Notes: generated by a model not told the origin, from the sequence alone. A stretch of DNA of 64,000 nucleotides from Oxyruncus cristatus (GCA_013399855.1 VXAY01005959.1:213905-277904); one strand, 5' to 3'; counted from the stretch's first letter, positions 12,802 through 24,739 are shown. A program made the numbers and translations.

Positions 12802-14891
12802 GAAAAAGGAAAAAAAGAAAAGAAGCAAGCAGAAATCTATACTGGAGAACACTGGCTTTGTCAGAGCAGCCAGGAGCTCTTTTGCTGAGGCAATCTGTCT
12901 GGGAAGAGCTGGCATGTAAGGGATAACTTTTAGTTGTGTTGGGGTTTTTTTAATTCTTCCTTGGAGTGAAAGGATACTGTGGAGTGGATACTGTGTTTTG
13001 CCACAAAATGTTGGAAAGAGAAGATCAAAATAATTAAATGTCCCTACATAAGAGGGCAGGGAAAACAGGGTTTCCAGCCTGGCACCAACACTGGCTCACA
13101 GCCTTGTCCTGGGCAGCTCACCAAACCTCTTTGGGCTTCCCTTCCTTCATATATGCAGCTGTTACAGTGCCCATCTGCCAGGTGGCCATTAGGTAGACTT
13201 TACAGATTTGCAATGATTTGAGGTCATCTTTGGGGAGATGCAGAACAATTTTTTCTTCATCCCTTAAGAGCCAAGAATAATCACAAAAAAAAGGTGCTTT
13301 GGTGGGGAACAAGTTTTACTAGGAATGTCTGCAGCATTCTTTGCCATTCAGATGTTCATAATGAAACACTCAGGACGAGTGAACAGATGAGACCCACAGC
13401 CAGGACTTGTGGAGCTGAGCTGCTCCAATGTGGAGCCACCGGGAGCTTGAGCTCTGTGTGCCCATCGTGCTCTGATGAGCTGAGCAAAGCCCGGGTGGGG
13501 ATTCCTGAAAGAAAAGATGGGCTTTCCTTCTTCATTGCCCCCGTTTTGCATTTGGAGATGTCACTGTCCTTCTCACGTTGTCTTTCCTCTTTGTTGTTTG
13601 ATGCTGATGTCCTTTCTTCTGTGCCCTCTACAAGATGTCAGGGTTCCCCAAACACCAGTGGGGAGGCTCTGAAATCATCCCTGCCGTTCAGTGGTGTGAA
13701 CAGCAGCGACTTCCGAAGTACTGTCCCGCTGCTCCAACTGGCTTGGCATTAAAACCCAGCACCCTTCAGGAACAGAAACCCCCTGTCCTTGGTTTCCAAA
13801 CCACACGCTCTGAGAGCAAACTGCTTCACGTGCTGCCACCGAGAAGAGCAGTCTGCCATCCCCAGCCGTCAGAGCCCCGGCAGCAGCTCTGCCTCGCGTC
13901 GGGCAAATCTTGCTTTTCGTGAACGTATCAGCTGGGCATCACCTCCTGCCTGTCTGTCTCCTGTCAGAGAGACTACTCCTGTTCAGCTCCATCGTGTTCA
14001 GCCTGCCTTAGGCTGTGTAGTGTGGGTTTGCTGACAGAGCCTGGCAGGGAGCAGCATCTGACTCTGCGTCAGTCGGAGCTTCGGCTCCCCGGCGGTTCTA
14101 CACGACGGTGACCTGAGCGCAGCATCCTGGGCCGTTCCTGCCCAGCTGCCCTTGGCTGGGCTTTGTTGGCTTCCTTGCCTATTTCCCCTCGCTCTTTGAG
14201 GAACTGGGGAAAGTATCTGGTGCAGGTTCTCGTAAGCCCAGTAGAAATCTGTGTGTGAATTTTTTTCTTGCTCTAGGTTTTTATGTCATGGAAACATTTT
14301 ATCTCGCTTGCAACTGTACAGTCAATGTTGAGGAACTAGTTGAAGGATTTTTTTCTGCATCTTTTCATCAGTGGTTTGAATGAAATCTCTATCAGGATGG
14401 ACAAGTGAAAAGCAGGCTGAATTAGGGATTTCTGCACACCACTGGTTTGTAGCAGGCAGGTGAAGGAGAGGCATTAGTGTACCATTTGGCATACTGAAAA
14501 AAAAAAAAGTAGTTTAGCTACTATTTGGAAGTTGTTATAAAACATAATTTTTGATTTTAAAATCCTCATTCCTGAGAGCCACTAGCAAAAATCAAAAAGG
14601 GATGAAACTAAGAAAGGGAACACTATTTCAGTGGGACTCTCTGTATAATTATATCTTAAATTGAGTGTCAGAGCGGGAACATCTGAAGCACAAGCTGTTG
14701 GAAAAGAAGGGGTGGAATGAACAGGGCAAAGCTGAAGGAAAAGTCCTGTTTCATTCGTGTCTCGAGCAAAACAGCCACACGCCTGGTCTGCTTAGTTCTG
14801 AAGTCAGGGCTCAGCTCCTCTTCTTTACCCCAATTCTTTTTTTGAAGGGAGGATTTTATCCCTGGTTCTCAGTGAATCCTTTCTGCTGCAG

Positions 14892-15004
14892 GGTACCGAG
14901 AAGGGTTTCTGTGGAAGAGAGGACGCGACAACGGGCAGTTCTTAAGCCGAAAGTTCGTGTTATCGGAGAGAGAAGGTGCACTGAAGTACTTCAACAAAAA
15001 CGAC
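14892..15004 (+). CDS. ADAP1: ADAP1 exon, start of PH1
   Basis: The acceptor is CTGCTGCAG and the donor GTGAGT. The exon starts by completing a Gly codon (G|GG), then reads YREGFLWKRGRDNGQFLSRK and continues to KYFNKND, ending in phase 0. The preceding exon must end in phase 1. It forms beta-strands 1-3 of PH1, including the basic ligand-binding loop. Confidence 0.95.
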
Positions 15005-18000
15005 GTGAGTACCTGGGCTTGCTCTGGGCAAGATCACAGCGGTGAGAGCATCTTTGAACGTGGGATTCCTGGGCCACCAGTTTATTTCTACAGTTTTTGT
15101 GAGCGCTGAATCCCCGGTTGCTCCAGGACAAAAGCACCAGGCACAGCTCACTGCTCTCTTTGGTAGGGTTTGCTCGTGCTCCACTGCCACAGTCGTGGTG
15201 AGATGCCCCAACTGGCCAGTTCTGGCCTTGCACCATCCAGCTGACACGGGTTTCACAGTGATGGTTAGCTTGTGCTGAAGGTACCACCACCTCACAGTGG
15301 TTCACTGGGGTCTGAATCCTCCTTTGCATGGCATGACATGCAATCCAGAGGGAAAGCTCCCTGTTTTTCAGTTCCCATGTCAAGCAGGATGGAAACATTG
15401 GTCTCTTTCCCCAGAGCACATTTCATTATTTGTAAGTGAGAAATGGAGCTGTAACCATGAACGTTGCATTTGTGATGAACGGGTGGGCACTCCCCTGTTC
15501 TGCATCACATACTGGGGGAAGCCAAGGTGTTTTATCTGACCTTGGAGTCTCCCCTGAACATCACAGCTGAGAGCAGCCCAGGCCAAGCTGCCAGCCAGTT
15601 TTCTCAAGTAGTTGATGTAATTGTGGTGTTGTGATGAGCCACAATGTACAGAGGAGGGGAGCATCCACCCACACTTCTCTGTGGCTTTGACAGCACCGTC
15701 CTGTCCTTCAGCTTGGTGTGTTATGGTGCAATTGCATCTCATGGGGAGCAGAGATGCATCCCATCCTTACCGAGGGAGAAGTGAAAGTCCCAGCAGCCCC
15801 ATTCAGTCACTCTTGACTGCTCTGATAGTTTAAAGCTGCTTTGCTTCGTTGTCGACCACAGCTGTGGTGGGAACAGAGCTGTCTAGACACGTCCTCTGTG
15901 CTGGGATTTCCCCGCCGTGGTCACCCACACGCCATGGCTGTGTGTCCATGTCCAAGTCTCCGAGTTCCCAAAGCGGCACTTACAGCTCTGCCAGCTCAAG
16001 ACTTCTGTGTGGTGCTGGGAACATTGGCACCATGGCACGACCTTCTGCTGGCCCCTGGCTGTGCCCTAAAACTGGTGTTACCAAGTATTTGTGAGCAAAT
16101 TGTTACCCAGTTATCTGTATTTGTTGGAATGTCTTATTCCCACTTGCTGGTTCACTTCTCAGGGCAGTCCTGAAAGATGGTGAACTTCTAAAGACGTTTT
16201 GTAGGAAGATGAACAGCGCTATGGTGGTACCTGCCACAGAGGTTGCAGCTGGGGTGGTGCCTGAGAGAGCCTGATCCAGGCTCTCTGTTGGGCTGACCCA
16301 GGCAAGAGGTGGGCTGTAAGGGTTATATTTGTCACTCTGGAAAGAAAGTTCCAAGTTTGGAAGGCAAGGGGAGGAGCAGAGTCAGCAGCCAGTGGCTCAT
16401 GTGAGAGGATGGGGACATACACATGGTGTCCCTGCCAGCTGAGCACCCGGGTGTCATGTTGGCAAGGGGGATAATCCTCCATCTTTTGGGACAAGGATGA
16501 ACTGGCTGTGGCTGCTGGAGATGCAAAAAGCATCCTGGCCTGCTGGTTAGCAGTCTGGAGGGGTATTTTGCAGAACAGAGCATTTTTCCAGGCTGGCAGG
16601 AAGGACTCATCGATGCCCAAGCAAAGTCTCTGATATCTCATCACCTGGTAGTTTTGTGGGCTGGGAATCAGGTCTTTGTAGCTAATGGCCTCAATCAGGA
16701 GTTTTTTCTGACCGAGTGAACTGCTTTCTGGTTTGAAAGCCAATTCTCAGGTGTTTGCTCACTCAGCTGTGTTTTTCAGGCAAAAGAACCCAAAGCAATT
16801 ATGAAGATCGAACACCTCAATGCAACTTTCCAGCCTGCAAAAATCGGGAACCCACACGGACTGCAGATCACTTACTTGAAGGACAATAGCACAAGGAACA
16901 TCTTTGTCTATCATGAAGATGGCAAGGTGAGGGTGCAGAGGTAACGAGAAGGGTTGGGTTGTGGTCCTGGAGGTGCACCAGGCTCTAACCCAGCTGGAAT
17001 TGTTGGGAGGGGGCAGACAGGATGGGGGTACAGGATGCAGAACAAGCTTGGAGCGTGTTTGTCACGTCCTTCCAAGCACAAAGGTGGCAAAACGTTTTTT
17101 TTAAGTGACAAGATGCAAATGGAAGGAATTGCTGTTCCTCTGCTTGCAACTTGGAGTGGAGGATGTTTTTAAGGGAGGCTCCTCAGTGCCTGGAGAAGGA
17201 GACAGGGTGGATGGAGCAATGAAAGATGAGGGGACTTAATCCAAAGACTCACCAAAGGGGAGCAAGCTGGACTGTAGGAGAAGCAAGGAATTGTTGTTCT
17301 GCCTGTCTCACTGCAGAGCTCTCACTGCTCTGCTGCAGGCACAGCACAGTGTCATCCAGGTCACTCTCAGGTACCTTCCTGGCTGCGATTTAAACCAGAA
17401 TAAGAGGAAGAAGCTCTTTCCTGTGAAAGCTGCATCCCACCGTCGTGCCTGTGTCTGTGGTTTGCTGGGCTTTGGTGGTTTGCTCAGCCAAGCTGCGAGG
17501 AGTGCAGTCAGTCAGGGTTGTGTTGTGTTTTGGGTTTGGGGTTTGAAGTGCTGAGGTTTCTGCAGGGGGCTGGTGGAAGGAGCAGTGTCGCCGTTCTCAT
17601 GCAGTGGCTCCACTGTGTCAGTGGTTTGGCAGGATGTGCTCTCCTGCCATCTGATAATGACCTGGCTGGATTTCTTTGGACTACCCTGGAATTGGTCTGT
17701 CCCCTTGGTTGAGTGAGGGCTGCAAGAAGATGAACTTCTGGGGTAAGCTCCTGCCCTTTGGGACTGGAGGCTGCCCCATCCAACGTGGCCTTGAACACTT
17801 CCAGGGGTGGGGCAGCCACAGTTTCTCCAGGCAACCTGTGCCAGGGCCTCCCCACCCTCACAGGGAAGAATTTGATCAAACCCCATTTCTGGTGATGGGT
17901 GATCAATATTCCAAGAAGGAATTGACTGCTGGAAGTCAGCAAGAGTTTCAGCCTCTGCTTTTCTGTGTCATGATCAAGAAGGAGACCCACAGACAGATAA

Positions 18001-21000
18001 ATATATATACACACACACACACGTATATATGTATATATACATATAAATAGCCATCCAGTGGGGTGATTGTATGAGACAACCTTTTAACATCCCAGCTCAT
18101 TAGGTTATTATCTCCTGCCTGCTCATCATTAACTTCAGGAGTGAATTCCTCTCACTGATCCTCTTTGTGATGCTATCTGGGGTCTCCTTAGCTGCTTAGA
18201 GTAAGGAAAGCAAGTGATAAGTGAGTAAAACCTCAGACAAGTAGGTCAGAGTTTTCCAAAACTTTGTTTGTCGTATTACGTTTCATTTTTTTTCCCTTCA
18301 ACTTGAAGTAGCTTAACAAACCAAAACAAAGCTTTTAAATATTTGAGGATGGCTGTTTGCCACATTAGACGTTTTTGAGAACCCCACAATTCACCTCCTT
18401 AAAACTGAGATCTCACAAATTTCACATAAGAGCCTTTCCCCCCCGCCCACCCCCCGCCCAATCATTTTTAAAGCATAAAAAAGTTTAAATCTTACTGAGG
18501 GCTGACTTCTCCTTTGATATGGTCTTTCCTACACTACAGCGACCTCACCTGAAAGGGTTGACAGTGTTTATTTTAGGATTAAGTCTGGCTCATCGAACAT
18601 GTCCCTGATGTGTGAAGCTTCATGTGCGTTAGTGACAGCTGGACAGCTCAGCATCCCTCTCCCACAGCTCAGCATCCCAGCATCCCGAGGAGGGAAGCTG
18701 TAAATATCCCTTCTAACGTGCCTTTCCTTTTCTCACACCCTCAGACCACAAGGCAGTGTTTGAGTGCTTAAAATTAATGTGGCATTTCTCAGTGGCACCT
18801 TCAAAGAGGCGTCCGGCGCAACGCAAGCTCTGTGGGTCTCACCAGAGGCAGATGAAAAAAACGAGTTTAAAAACAAACAAGTTATAAAACTCGTTTGTTA
18901 AAAAACCCATTAAAAATAGGGGTTTTTTTAGGGGGAAAAGATGGAGATAGACTTTTGCCAAGCAAAGGGAGAAATGCCAGAGCTTCTGGGAACTGAGCTG
19001 GGACTTTGATATCGCTGTGGCTGTCTCTAAAGGACTCGCAGACACAACTGACAGAGTGGGGTACAAAGATAAAGAGATACTTAGCTACTCTTTTAGCAAG
19101 GTATTGAAGTATGTTCCTAGATTTTGGGTGGGATTCAGGCATTGCTCCAATGTCCTGCCAGAGGGGCTGGGAGGGCAGGGGGAGTGTCAGGCTGCCTTTG
19201 CACCAGCCGGCACATGCCAAGCCATGTTTATAAGGTCAGGCTCAATATCTCAAATGCTGATTTGGGGCTGGTTTTGCCAGTTCAGAGATGTGTTTAAACT
19301 CTTCCCTCTGCAGAAAGCCCCTTGGTGCTCACTGGTTGCTGCAGAGCTCTGTGCTCATCTGGCAGCCTGGGACAGCAACCTGGGGTAGTTCCCCATCCTT
19401 CACCTGTTTGCTGTATTCTGTGTTTTTTAGGAATGCTGCTATTGTGCCCTGGCACTGGGAACAGTGATCAGAGAGATAAAAGGTGGCGGGATCAGGTTAT
19501 TTTGCGTGCAGACTAGGTTCCTCACCGTGGTTTTCTTTCTCTTTATTAGGAAATAGTGGATTGGTTCAACGCCATCCGGGCAGCACGTTTCCATTACTTA
19601 CAAGTGGCATTCCCTGGAGCCAGCGATGTTGATGTGAGTGCTCCTGCAGTTTTGGTTGTTTTTTTAATTTCCTTTTCCCCTCTTGCTCGTTTTTAGCATC
19701 TTGTTAACAAGCTGGAAGGCTTGGGGAGTGCTCCATCCTTCGGAGCATTTTACAATTACCAGGCTGCAATGATTGTGGTGGGATGCCGAGCCCACGTGCA
19801 GCACCTGTTCCCAACATCCAGCCTTGGAAACCACATGCACGTGCAGTCACACATGTTCACCCTCACAACGTGAGTCTCGTGTGTGAGTAACTCCAGCCAT
19901 AAGCATCTTTCTGCTGCTGTAATACCAAAAAGCTGAAGCAAAGGCTGTAAGGTAGAAAAGATGAAAGCAGAGAAGGATGTCAGTGCCATAGCCAGGCCTC
20001 TGGATGAGTTCCTGTGTGCAGGTCAGTGCAGCCTGGCTTATGAATCTCTGTCTGTGTTTTCCGGGTGCTGGAGCTGCTAATTGTGTTACCGTTTGCTAAT
20101 GCAATTCCAGAGGCTGCACTAGCAGCCAGGGCTGGGGTTTGCAGCTGGTAACGTCACTGGTGCTGCTTATTGTTGATTACTCCCTGCTACCTCCTTGACC
20201 GTCGATTTTGAAATCTAATTGCCTGCCCTGCCTTCTGCTAATTATCTGGGAGGGGTCCAGCCGTGGGCTGGGCTGGCTCTCAGATGCAGGGCTCCTCCTT
20301 CTCTGGCTGCCCCAGGAGCTCAGGGGCTTTTCCTGGAGGCTGGAGCCTGTGCTGGTGAAGTGCCCAAAGATGTTTTGTGGTTCTGCACCCACGTCTTGGC
20401 TGGGTTCAGGGCTGGGGGCCAGCTCGGTGTGGGTTTTCCTTCCAGTGAGCCCCCAGCCCTGCCCAGCACACCCAGTGACCCGCCCCAGCCCCCTCCACCT
20501 GACCTTGCTCTCTTTTCTCTCCTCCTTGGTTGCTCCAGCTGGTGCCAAAGCTTTCTAGAAACTACCTGAAGGAAGGATACATGGAGAAAACGGGGCCAAA
20601 GGTAGGATATGAGATATTTCTCATGTATTATATTTTGTCAGAGAGGCAAAGCTGTAATACCATACATTTTTATAACCTGGGAGCAAACATTAAAAAAAAA
20701 ATCCAAACCCACTTCACAAACTCCCTGTCCCTTCCTGCAAGCCAGCTGGCCCAGACCCTGGCTGTGGTGTCTCCTGATGACCCAGAAGCTGCCTGTTCTC
20801 AACTCCCCCAGCCCATCAGGGTCTTCCAAGTGCCTTGAGACTCCTGGATCATACCTGGGTAAGAGAGAAGCTGTGCTGTTCTCAGTGTGTAATCCAGCAT
20901 TTTTGACTCTTCAGCAAACAGAGGGATTCAAGAAGCGATGGTTCACCATGGATGACCGACGGCTCATGTATTTCAAAGATCCCCTGGTAAGATGAAGGTG

Positions 21001-22089
21001 CCTGGCCTGCCTGTTGGGAATTATCTGCAACAGTAATACTCGTAATTACAGTAATAGTAACAATACTAATGATAGTAATAATCTGCAGTGAAGCTCAGGC
21101 TGGTGGGAGAGCCAAGAGGGCACAAAGCTGGCGCTGCTCAGTGGCTCTGCCTGGTGTCCAGCGTGCAGTAGCCCTGTGCATAGATACTCACCAAAAATTC
21201 TTTGGAAGCCCTGCTCGCTGGGCATTCTGCATCTGGATTTTGGCTCCCTGGTGTTGGTGCTGTATTAGGGGTGCCCCTGGGGGATGAGCAGGGCTTCTTG
21301 GGGTGGCTGGTGCTGTCGGGTTTGGCTCGTGGCACTTGTGGCGGATGCAGGGTGAGCTGTGTCCCAGCTGTCTGGGACCCAGTGCCCCCTTCACACTCAC
21401 ATCTGCCTGACTGCTCTGCTGTCTCCTAGGATGCCTTTGCTAGAGGGGAAGTTTTTATTGGGAGCAAGGAAAACAGCTACAAGGTGCTGGAAGGGCTCCC
21501 GCCGTCCACGCAGGGAAACCACTGGCAGCACGGGATAACCATCGTCACCCCGGATCGGAAATTCCTCTTCGCCTGCGAGACAGAGGACGACCAGCTGGAG
21601 TGGATTACGACCTTTCAGAAAGTCATCAGCCGGCCCATGCTGCCTCAGGAATACGCAGGTGTGTTTGCTGGTGGGGGCTGGATGTCAGCCTTGGCTCTGC
21701 TATTTCCCAAGCGCTGGAGGATGCGATGGCTGGAGGGGGATCGGGGATGCAGCGACATCGCTCCCTCCTGTACGATGCGAGCAGGGCAGCCCAAGAACGA
21801 TGTCGGGGGAGGATACGAAGGCTGTTTGAGCAGAGAGGGGCTCACACTGGGAGGAGGAGGATGGTATCCTTCCCTCTTCATTGCGTCTGGTGTGATGCCC
21901 ATGGTGCTGTAAGGATCAGTCGTACAGTTACAAGAATAATCAGAGCCAAGGAGCACCAGCACAACAAGAACCAGTAGCAGGGTGGGTTTATGAAGGGCTG
22001 TCACTGTCTGCCAGTGCTTATCCTGCTTCTAACTTTATTTTCTCTGCTTTTTCCTTTCAGTGGAAGCCCATTTCAAACATAAACCTTAA
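14892..22089 (+). CDS. ADAP1: ADAP1 (centaurin-alpha-1), C-terminal two-PH part, seven exons
   Basis: Joined exons are 14892-15004, 16780-16926, 19550-19633, 20539-20601, 20915-20986, 21430-21658 and 22061-22089. Together they encode about 245 residues of a family protein that is about 374 long. They cover PH1 (from the GYREGFLWKRGRDNGQF segment to the FHYLQVAFPGA segment), a short linker, PH2 (EGYMEKTGPK to the FACETEDDQLEW segment) and the family C-terminus VEAHFKHKP. Basic PIP3-binding positions are present in both PH domains (KRGRDNG..SRKF and KKRWF). In mammals ADAP1 is a PI(3,4,5)P3/IP4-binding GAP for ARF6 at the plasma membrane, enriched in neurons. The ArfGAP zinc-finger exons are absent from the window, so the gene is partial here. 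All introns are GT-AG. I prefer ADAP1 over ADAP2 because of near-identity to remembered ADAP1 and the GET4-SUN1 neighbours. Confidence 0.96.
16780..16926 (+). CDS. ADAP1: ADAP1 exon, middle of PH1
   Basis: The 49 codons from AKEPKAIMKIEHLNATFQPA to IFVYHEDGK are in phase 0 at both ends. The acceptor is GTTTTTCAG and the donor GTGAGG. The sequence is almost identical to remembered human ADAP1. Confidence 0.96.
17775..17873 (-). mobile_element. Internal CR1 LINE fragment
   Basis: CCATCCAACGTGGCCTTGAA, then an AACACTTCCAGGGGTGGGGC block, then AACCTGTGCCAGGGCC and CACCCTCACAGGGAAGAA match the reverse complement of an avian CR1 3' region. The terminal repeat end is missing, so this is a decayed internal piece in minus orientation. 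Confidence 0.8.
17999..18048. repeat. AC/AT microsatellite
   Basis: An AT run, about nine AC units, then TATATGTATATATACATATA form a compound dinucleotide repeat in an ADAP1 intron. Confidence 0.9.
19550..19633 (+). CDS. ADAP1: ADAP1 exon, PH1 C-terminal helix
   Basis: The 28 codons EIVDWFNAIRAARFHYLQVA plus FPGASDVD include the conserved PH-domain tryptophan of the C-terminal helix. The acceptor is TTTATTAG and the donor GTGAGT; the exon is phase 0-0. Confidence 0.96.
20539..20601 (+). CDS. ADAP1: ADAP1 exon, inter-PH linker and start of PH2
   Basis: This 21-codon exon starts LVPKLSRNYLKEGYMEKTGP. The acceptor is TTGCTCCAG and the donor GTAGGA; the exon is phase 0-0. It begins PH2 with the EGYMEKTG strand. 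Confidence 0.96.
20915..20986 (+). CDS. ADAP1: ADAP1 exon, PH2 basic loop
   Basis: The 24 codons QTEGFKKRWFTMDDRRLMYF plus KDPL are phase 0-0. The KKRW motif is the PH2 counterpart of the phosphoinositide-binding strand. The acceptor is ACTCTTCAG and the donor GTAAGA. Confidence 0.96.
21430..21658 (+). CDS. ADAP1: ADAP1 exon, rest of PH2
   Basis: The 76 codons plus one base run from DAFARGEVFIGSKENSYKVL, through the ITIVTPDRKFLFACETEDDQ core, to MLPQEYA. The acceptor is GTCTCCTAG and the donor GTGTGT. Confidence 0.96.
22061..22089 (+). CDS. ADAP1: ADAP1 terminal coding exon
   Basis: The split Val codon is followed by EAHFKHKP and TAA at 22087-22089, after a strong TTTTTCCTTTCAG acceptor. 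This is the characteristic ADAP1 C-terminus. Confidence 0.96.
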
Positions 22090-22164
22090 CTGGGACTGTC
22101 TGGGCAGACCTGAGGAGTGAGCTTCTGTTTACAACACAACGTGGTTTTATTTGAAATGTTTAAA

Positions 22165-22204
22165 ATAATAATTAATAATAATAACAGTAATAATAATAAT
22201 AATA
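22165..22204. repeat. TAA microsatellite
   Basis: Interrupted TAA/AAT units lie about 75 bp after the ADAP1 stop, inside its predicted 3' UTR. Confidence 0.9.
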
Positions 22205-23053
22205 CTTCCCTTTCCCCTCATCATTCACTTGATCATGTTGGAAACCGAGAAGGACGGCAGTGGAACTTTGGAGAAGATGCTGATCCAACTTGAAATTCAG
22301 CTCCCCGGGATGGGAAAGGTGGTCCTGCCACCCCATCACCCCACACCCGCTGGAAGGGGTGTCCTACCCAGCTTCAGCAGGATGGCAAAGACTGTTGGTG
22401 GCTCATCCCAGGGGGAGATGGAGCTTTTCCACATGTGCAGGTCCCTGGGCTCTGGAGCTGAGCATCCTCACAGTCCCAGCTGGCTGCCAGCCCTTTCCAG
22501 GGGGCTGCGAGTCCCCGAGCGGTGACATCCTCGTGGGATGGGAAATTGCAGCCTGGAAACACCTGAAATGGTGCTGTGCAGAACGGCTGGGCCTCCCGAA
22601 GGCATTGGGGTAAATGATAAGAACATTACCTCCCTGTGGAGGGCTGGTGATGCTGTACCTGGACAGGGTCAAATGGGATTTAGAAACAGAGGAAATGGGC
22701 ATCATCAGCCTCGTTACTGCTTAAGGAAGGGCAGGGAGGAGGAGACTCAGTGGGGACAGAGCAGTGTTGTCCCAGCCTTGCAGCCCTGCAGGGGAGACAC
22801 CAACCCGTGAGGTGATTCTGGGGAATCAGAGCTTTGGGGGCCAGGCCTGTGCTCTGCTCCCTGGGTCATTCCTGTCTCGTGGTTTGGGGGGGATTGCACC
22901 CTTTTGGGAGCCTGGTACGGAGTTGGGGGGGGTTGAGCTTTAGGTGCAGTTTTGCTGACGGGCACATCAAAGCCTGTCCCAGCCCACCCCAAGCAGGCAT
23001 GTCCCTTCTCCAGTCTTGGTGGTTGCACTTTTTTCCCCTGATAATTCTCTCAA

Positions 23054-23118
23054 TTTTTTTTGTTGATTTTTTTTTCCCCTTTTCCTGCCAAAAAAAGAAA
23101 AAAAAAAAGAAAAAAAAG
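23054..23118 (+). repeat. T-rich tract followed by A-rich tract
   Basis: Two T runs (8 and 9 nt) and a CCCCTTTTCCTGCC piece are followed by about 26 nt that are nearly all A with single Gs. In the ADAP1 transcript the U and A tracts could form a hairpin. Confidence 0.75.
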
Positions 23119-23379
23119 CTGCTTGAAGTGACGTTTCAGCTCGGTGTTGAGCACTGTTAATTCCTGCAGTCGGGCGGGCGGGCTGGGACCTGCACACCAG
23201 GTGCTGGATTTTCACCCAAAAATGGAATTTCTGGCGTCCACGAAAGAACCAGCCCCGGACACGGACCCGTCCAACGCGTTCCTTAGGTTGGTGTGTGTGT
23301 AACTGAGAGCATCTCATCAGCTGTGTGCATTCGTTCTGTCACTGGTAAGACAACTGTGGTACTAAATGTCATTCGAACC

Positions 23380-23385
23380 AATAAA
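23380..23385 (+). terminator. ADAP1 poly(A) signal candidate
   Basis: AATAAA in the context ACCAATAAATTATTATTATG is the first canonical hexamer after the ADAP1 stop. Additional plus-strand hexamers at 24812, 24890 and 25056 could serve longer forms. Confidence 0.55.
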
Positions 23386-23554
23386 TTATTATTATGTCAG
23401 AGCCGTGGCCGTGTGGTGCTGGGGCAGGGGATGGCGGTGGGGTTCAAAAAACAGGCAGAGCTCGGGGGGTAGTGGGACACCCACAAAACCATCTGCCCCA
23501 CCCTGGGCTGCTCTGTGGGGTGCTAGTGAGGGAGAAGCTGCAGATGCATATACC

Positions 23555-24330
23555 AGGTGAATATATTTCATGCAAACTACACACAGTTATGTGTATTATT
23601 TCATATATTATTTGTGTATATGTGTGTATTATATAGTGTAGTTTTATATATTTTCTCTGTAATAGTCCTGTATGTATGCACATACACATATATATACATA
23701 TTTACACACACAAACTAGTTCTTAGGATTATAGAGATAAATATTATGAAAGGGTTGTTCACTATTCACAGACACAACTATAAACTGCACAGGAGATAGAG
23801 CATAATATACGTGTGTATGTATGAACTAGTCATATGCACACATGCATGTATATATGGCACTCAGATACATACATTTAATTTACAAATATATAAACTAAAT
23901 GTATTTCATACACCTGTCTATAGAGACATTTTTATAATTGCAATTTTATAAAATACGTAGTTATAAACATGTGCTTTTTTATATGTATATAATTTATAAA
24001 CATATAAATGTAAGAGGAATATATTGCATATAAACGTAAGTATATCCACATATACATGTGCATGCACAACTGTAACAATGTATTTAATTTATATGAAAAG
24101 TATTTATAAATGTTACACACACACACTCAGGCTCACTCATCCTTACTTACCAGCCCAGGCACGGCAGAAGCAGGGAGAGGACAGACTGGACTCATTGCTT
24201 GTGTTTATAACTAGCTGTAAAGATTGCTTTCTCTGTATGTATAATTAAGACTAACATATTATAAAGTATATGCCATGCAATTATTTAATTATAGTCTACA
24301 CAAAAGGCTGTTTATATATGTGTGTGTATA
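23555..24330. repeat. AT-rich microsatellite-like field between ADAP1 and GET4
   Basis: About 775 bp are dominated by TATA, TGTG, CACA and ATATAC units with many short ORF-breaking stops. I see no coding exon or family-level transposon in it. It separates the two convergent genes. Confidence 0.75.
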
Positions 24331-24739
24331 TACAGAAATGTAACCTCGCACTGGGTCGTATATGCAGGACACAGGAGGGGGCACTGCTGCTGGACACCTG
24401 TGGACACCTTACACCACCCATTCCTGGCAGCCAAAGGCAATGAAATGACACGGTTCTAAACCTCTGTCAACATCCCAGATCATTTACTGAATGTCTGCAG
24501 CACCACCCCGGGTAGGCAGCTCTTCCTTAAACTTACTGCAAATCAAAGCAACCCACCTCTTCTCCAGACATTCCAATAACCCCCTAGAATTATGCCTTTA
24601 CTGCACAAAGGTGAAGCTGCAGCACTGAGGGCTGATGACCCACAGTCAAACGCAGAGTGGAAAAAACAGCAAGGAAAGTAAGATCTCTGCATGGAAATCT
24701 CCCAGAAAGCAGCACTATTGCACATCCTGGTATAAAGTG
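24331..24739. other. Intergenic remainder before GET4 3' end
   Basis: This is unique-looking sequence with no exon, RNA gene or repeat that I can support. It may be spacer or distal 3' UTR of either convergent gene. Confidence 0.5.

Larger units (their letters stand above)
1..14891 (+). other. Upstream ADAP1 intron, no recognised exon
   Basis: This is 14.9 kb before the first visible ADAP1 exon. I looked for the ArfGAP exons, which should carry a CxxCx16CxxC zinc finger and the segment leading into the PH1 linker, and found none. They probably lie left of the window, making this part of one long intron. It contains a CpG-rich patch at the left edge, short tandem duplications, a poly-T run, one CR1 fragment and scattered chance open frames. 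The long minus-strand frame at 3132-3866 and the plus-strand frame ending at 3912 are the only ones that stand out. Confidence 0.65.
15005..22060 (+). other. ADAP1 introns within the coding region
   Basis: The six introns are 15005-16779, 16927-19549, 19634-20538, 20602-20914, 20987-21429 and 21659-22060. They contain a CR1 fragment and an AC/AT microsatellite (in 16927-19549) and interrupted TAA-type sequence near 21033-21085. The 174-codon minus-strand frame at 16219-16743 is compatible with chance. I see no RNA gene in them. Confidence 0.8.
22090..23405 (+). other. ADAP1 3' UTR (predicted)
   Basis: The sequence follows the ADAP1 stop and runs to a canonical poly(A) hexamer at 23380. It includes a TAA microsatellite and, near its 3' part, a T-rich tract followed by an A-rich tract that could pair in RNA. 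The extent is inferred from the first good signal. Confidence 0.6.

Noticed and set aside
16219..16743. 174-codon minus-strand frame between ADAP1 exons
   Set aside because: This length is expected about once by chance in such a window. It has no recognised family and no splice context, and it lies antisense inside an intron.
17508..18050. Open frames of 120-170 codons on both strands
   Set aside because: They run through the CR1 fragment and the AC/AT microsatellite. The peptides are translated repeat sequence, not a CR1 protein domain.
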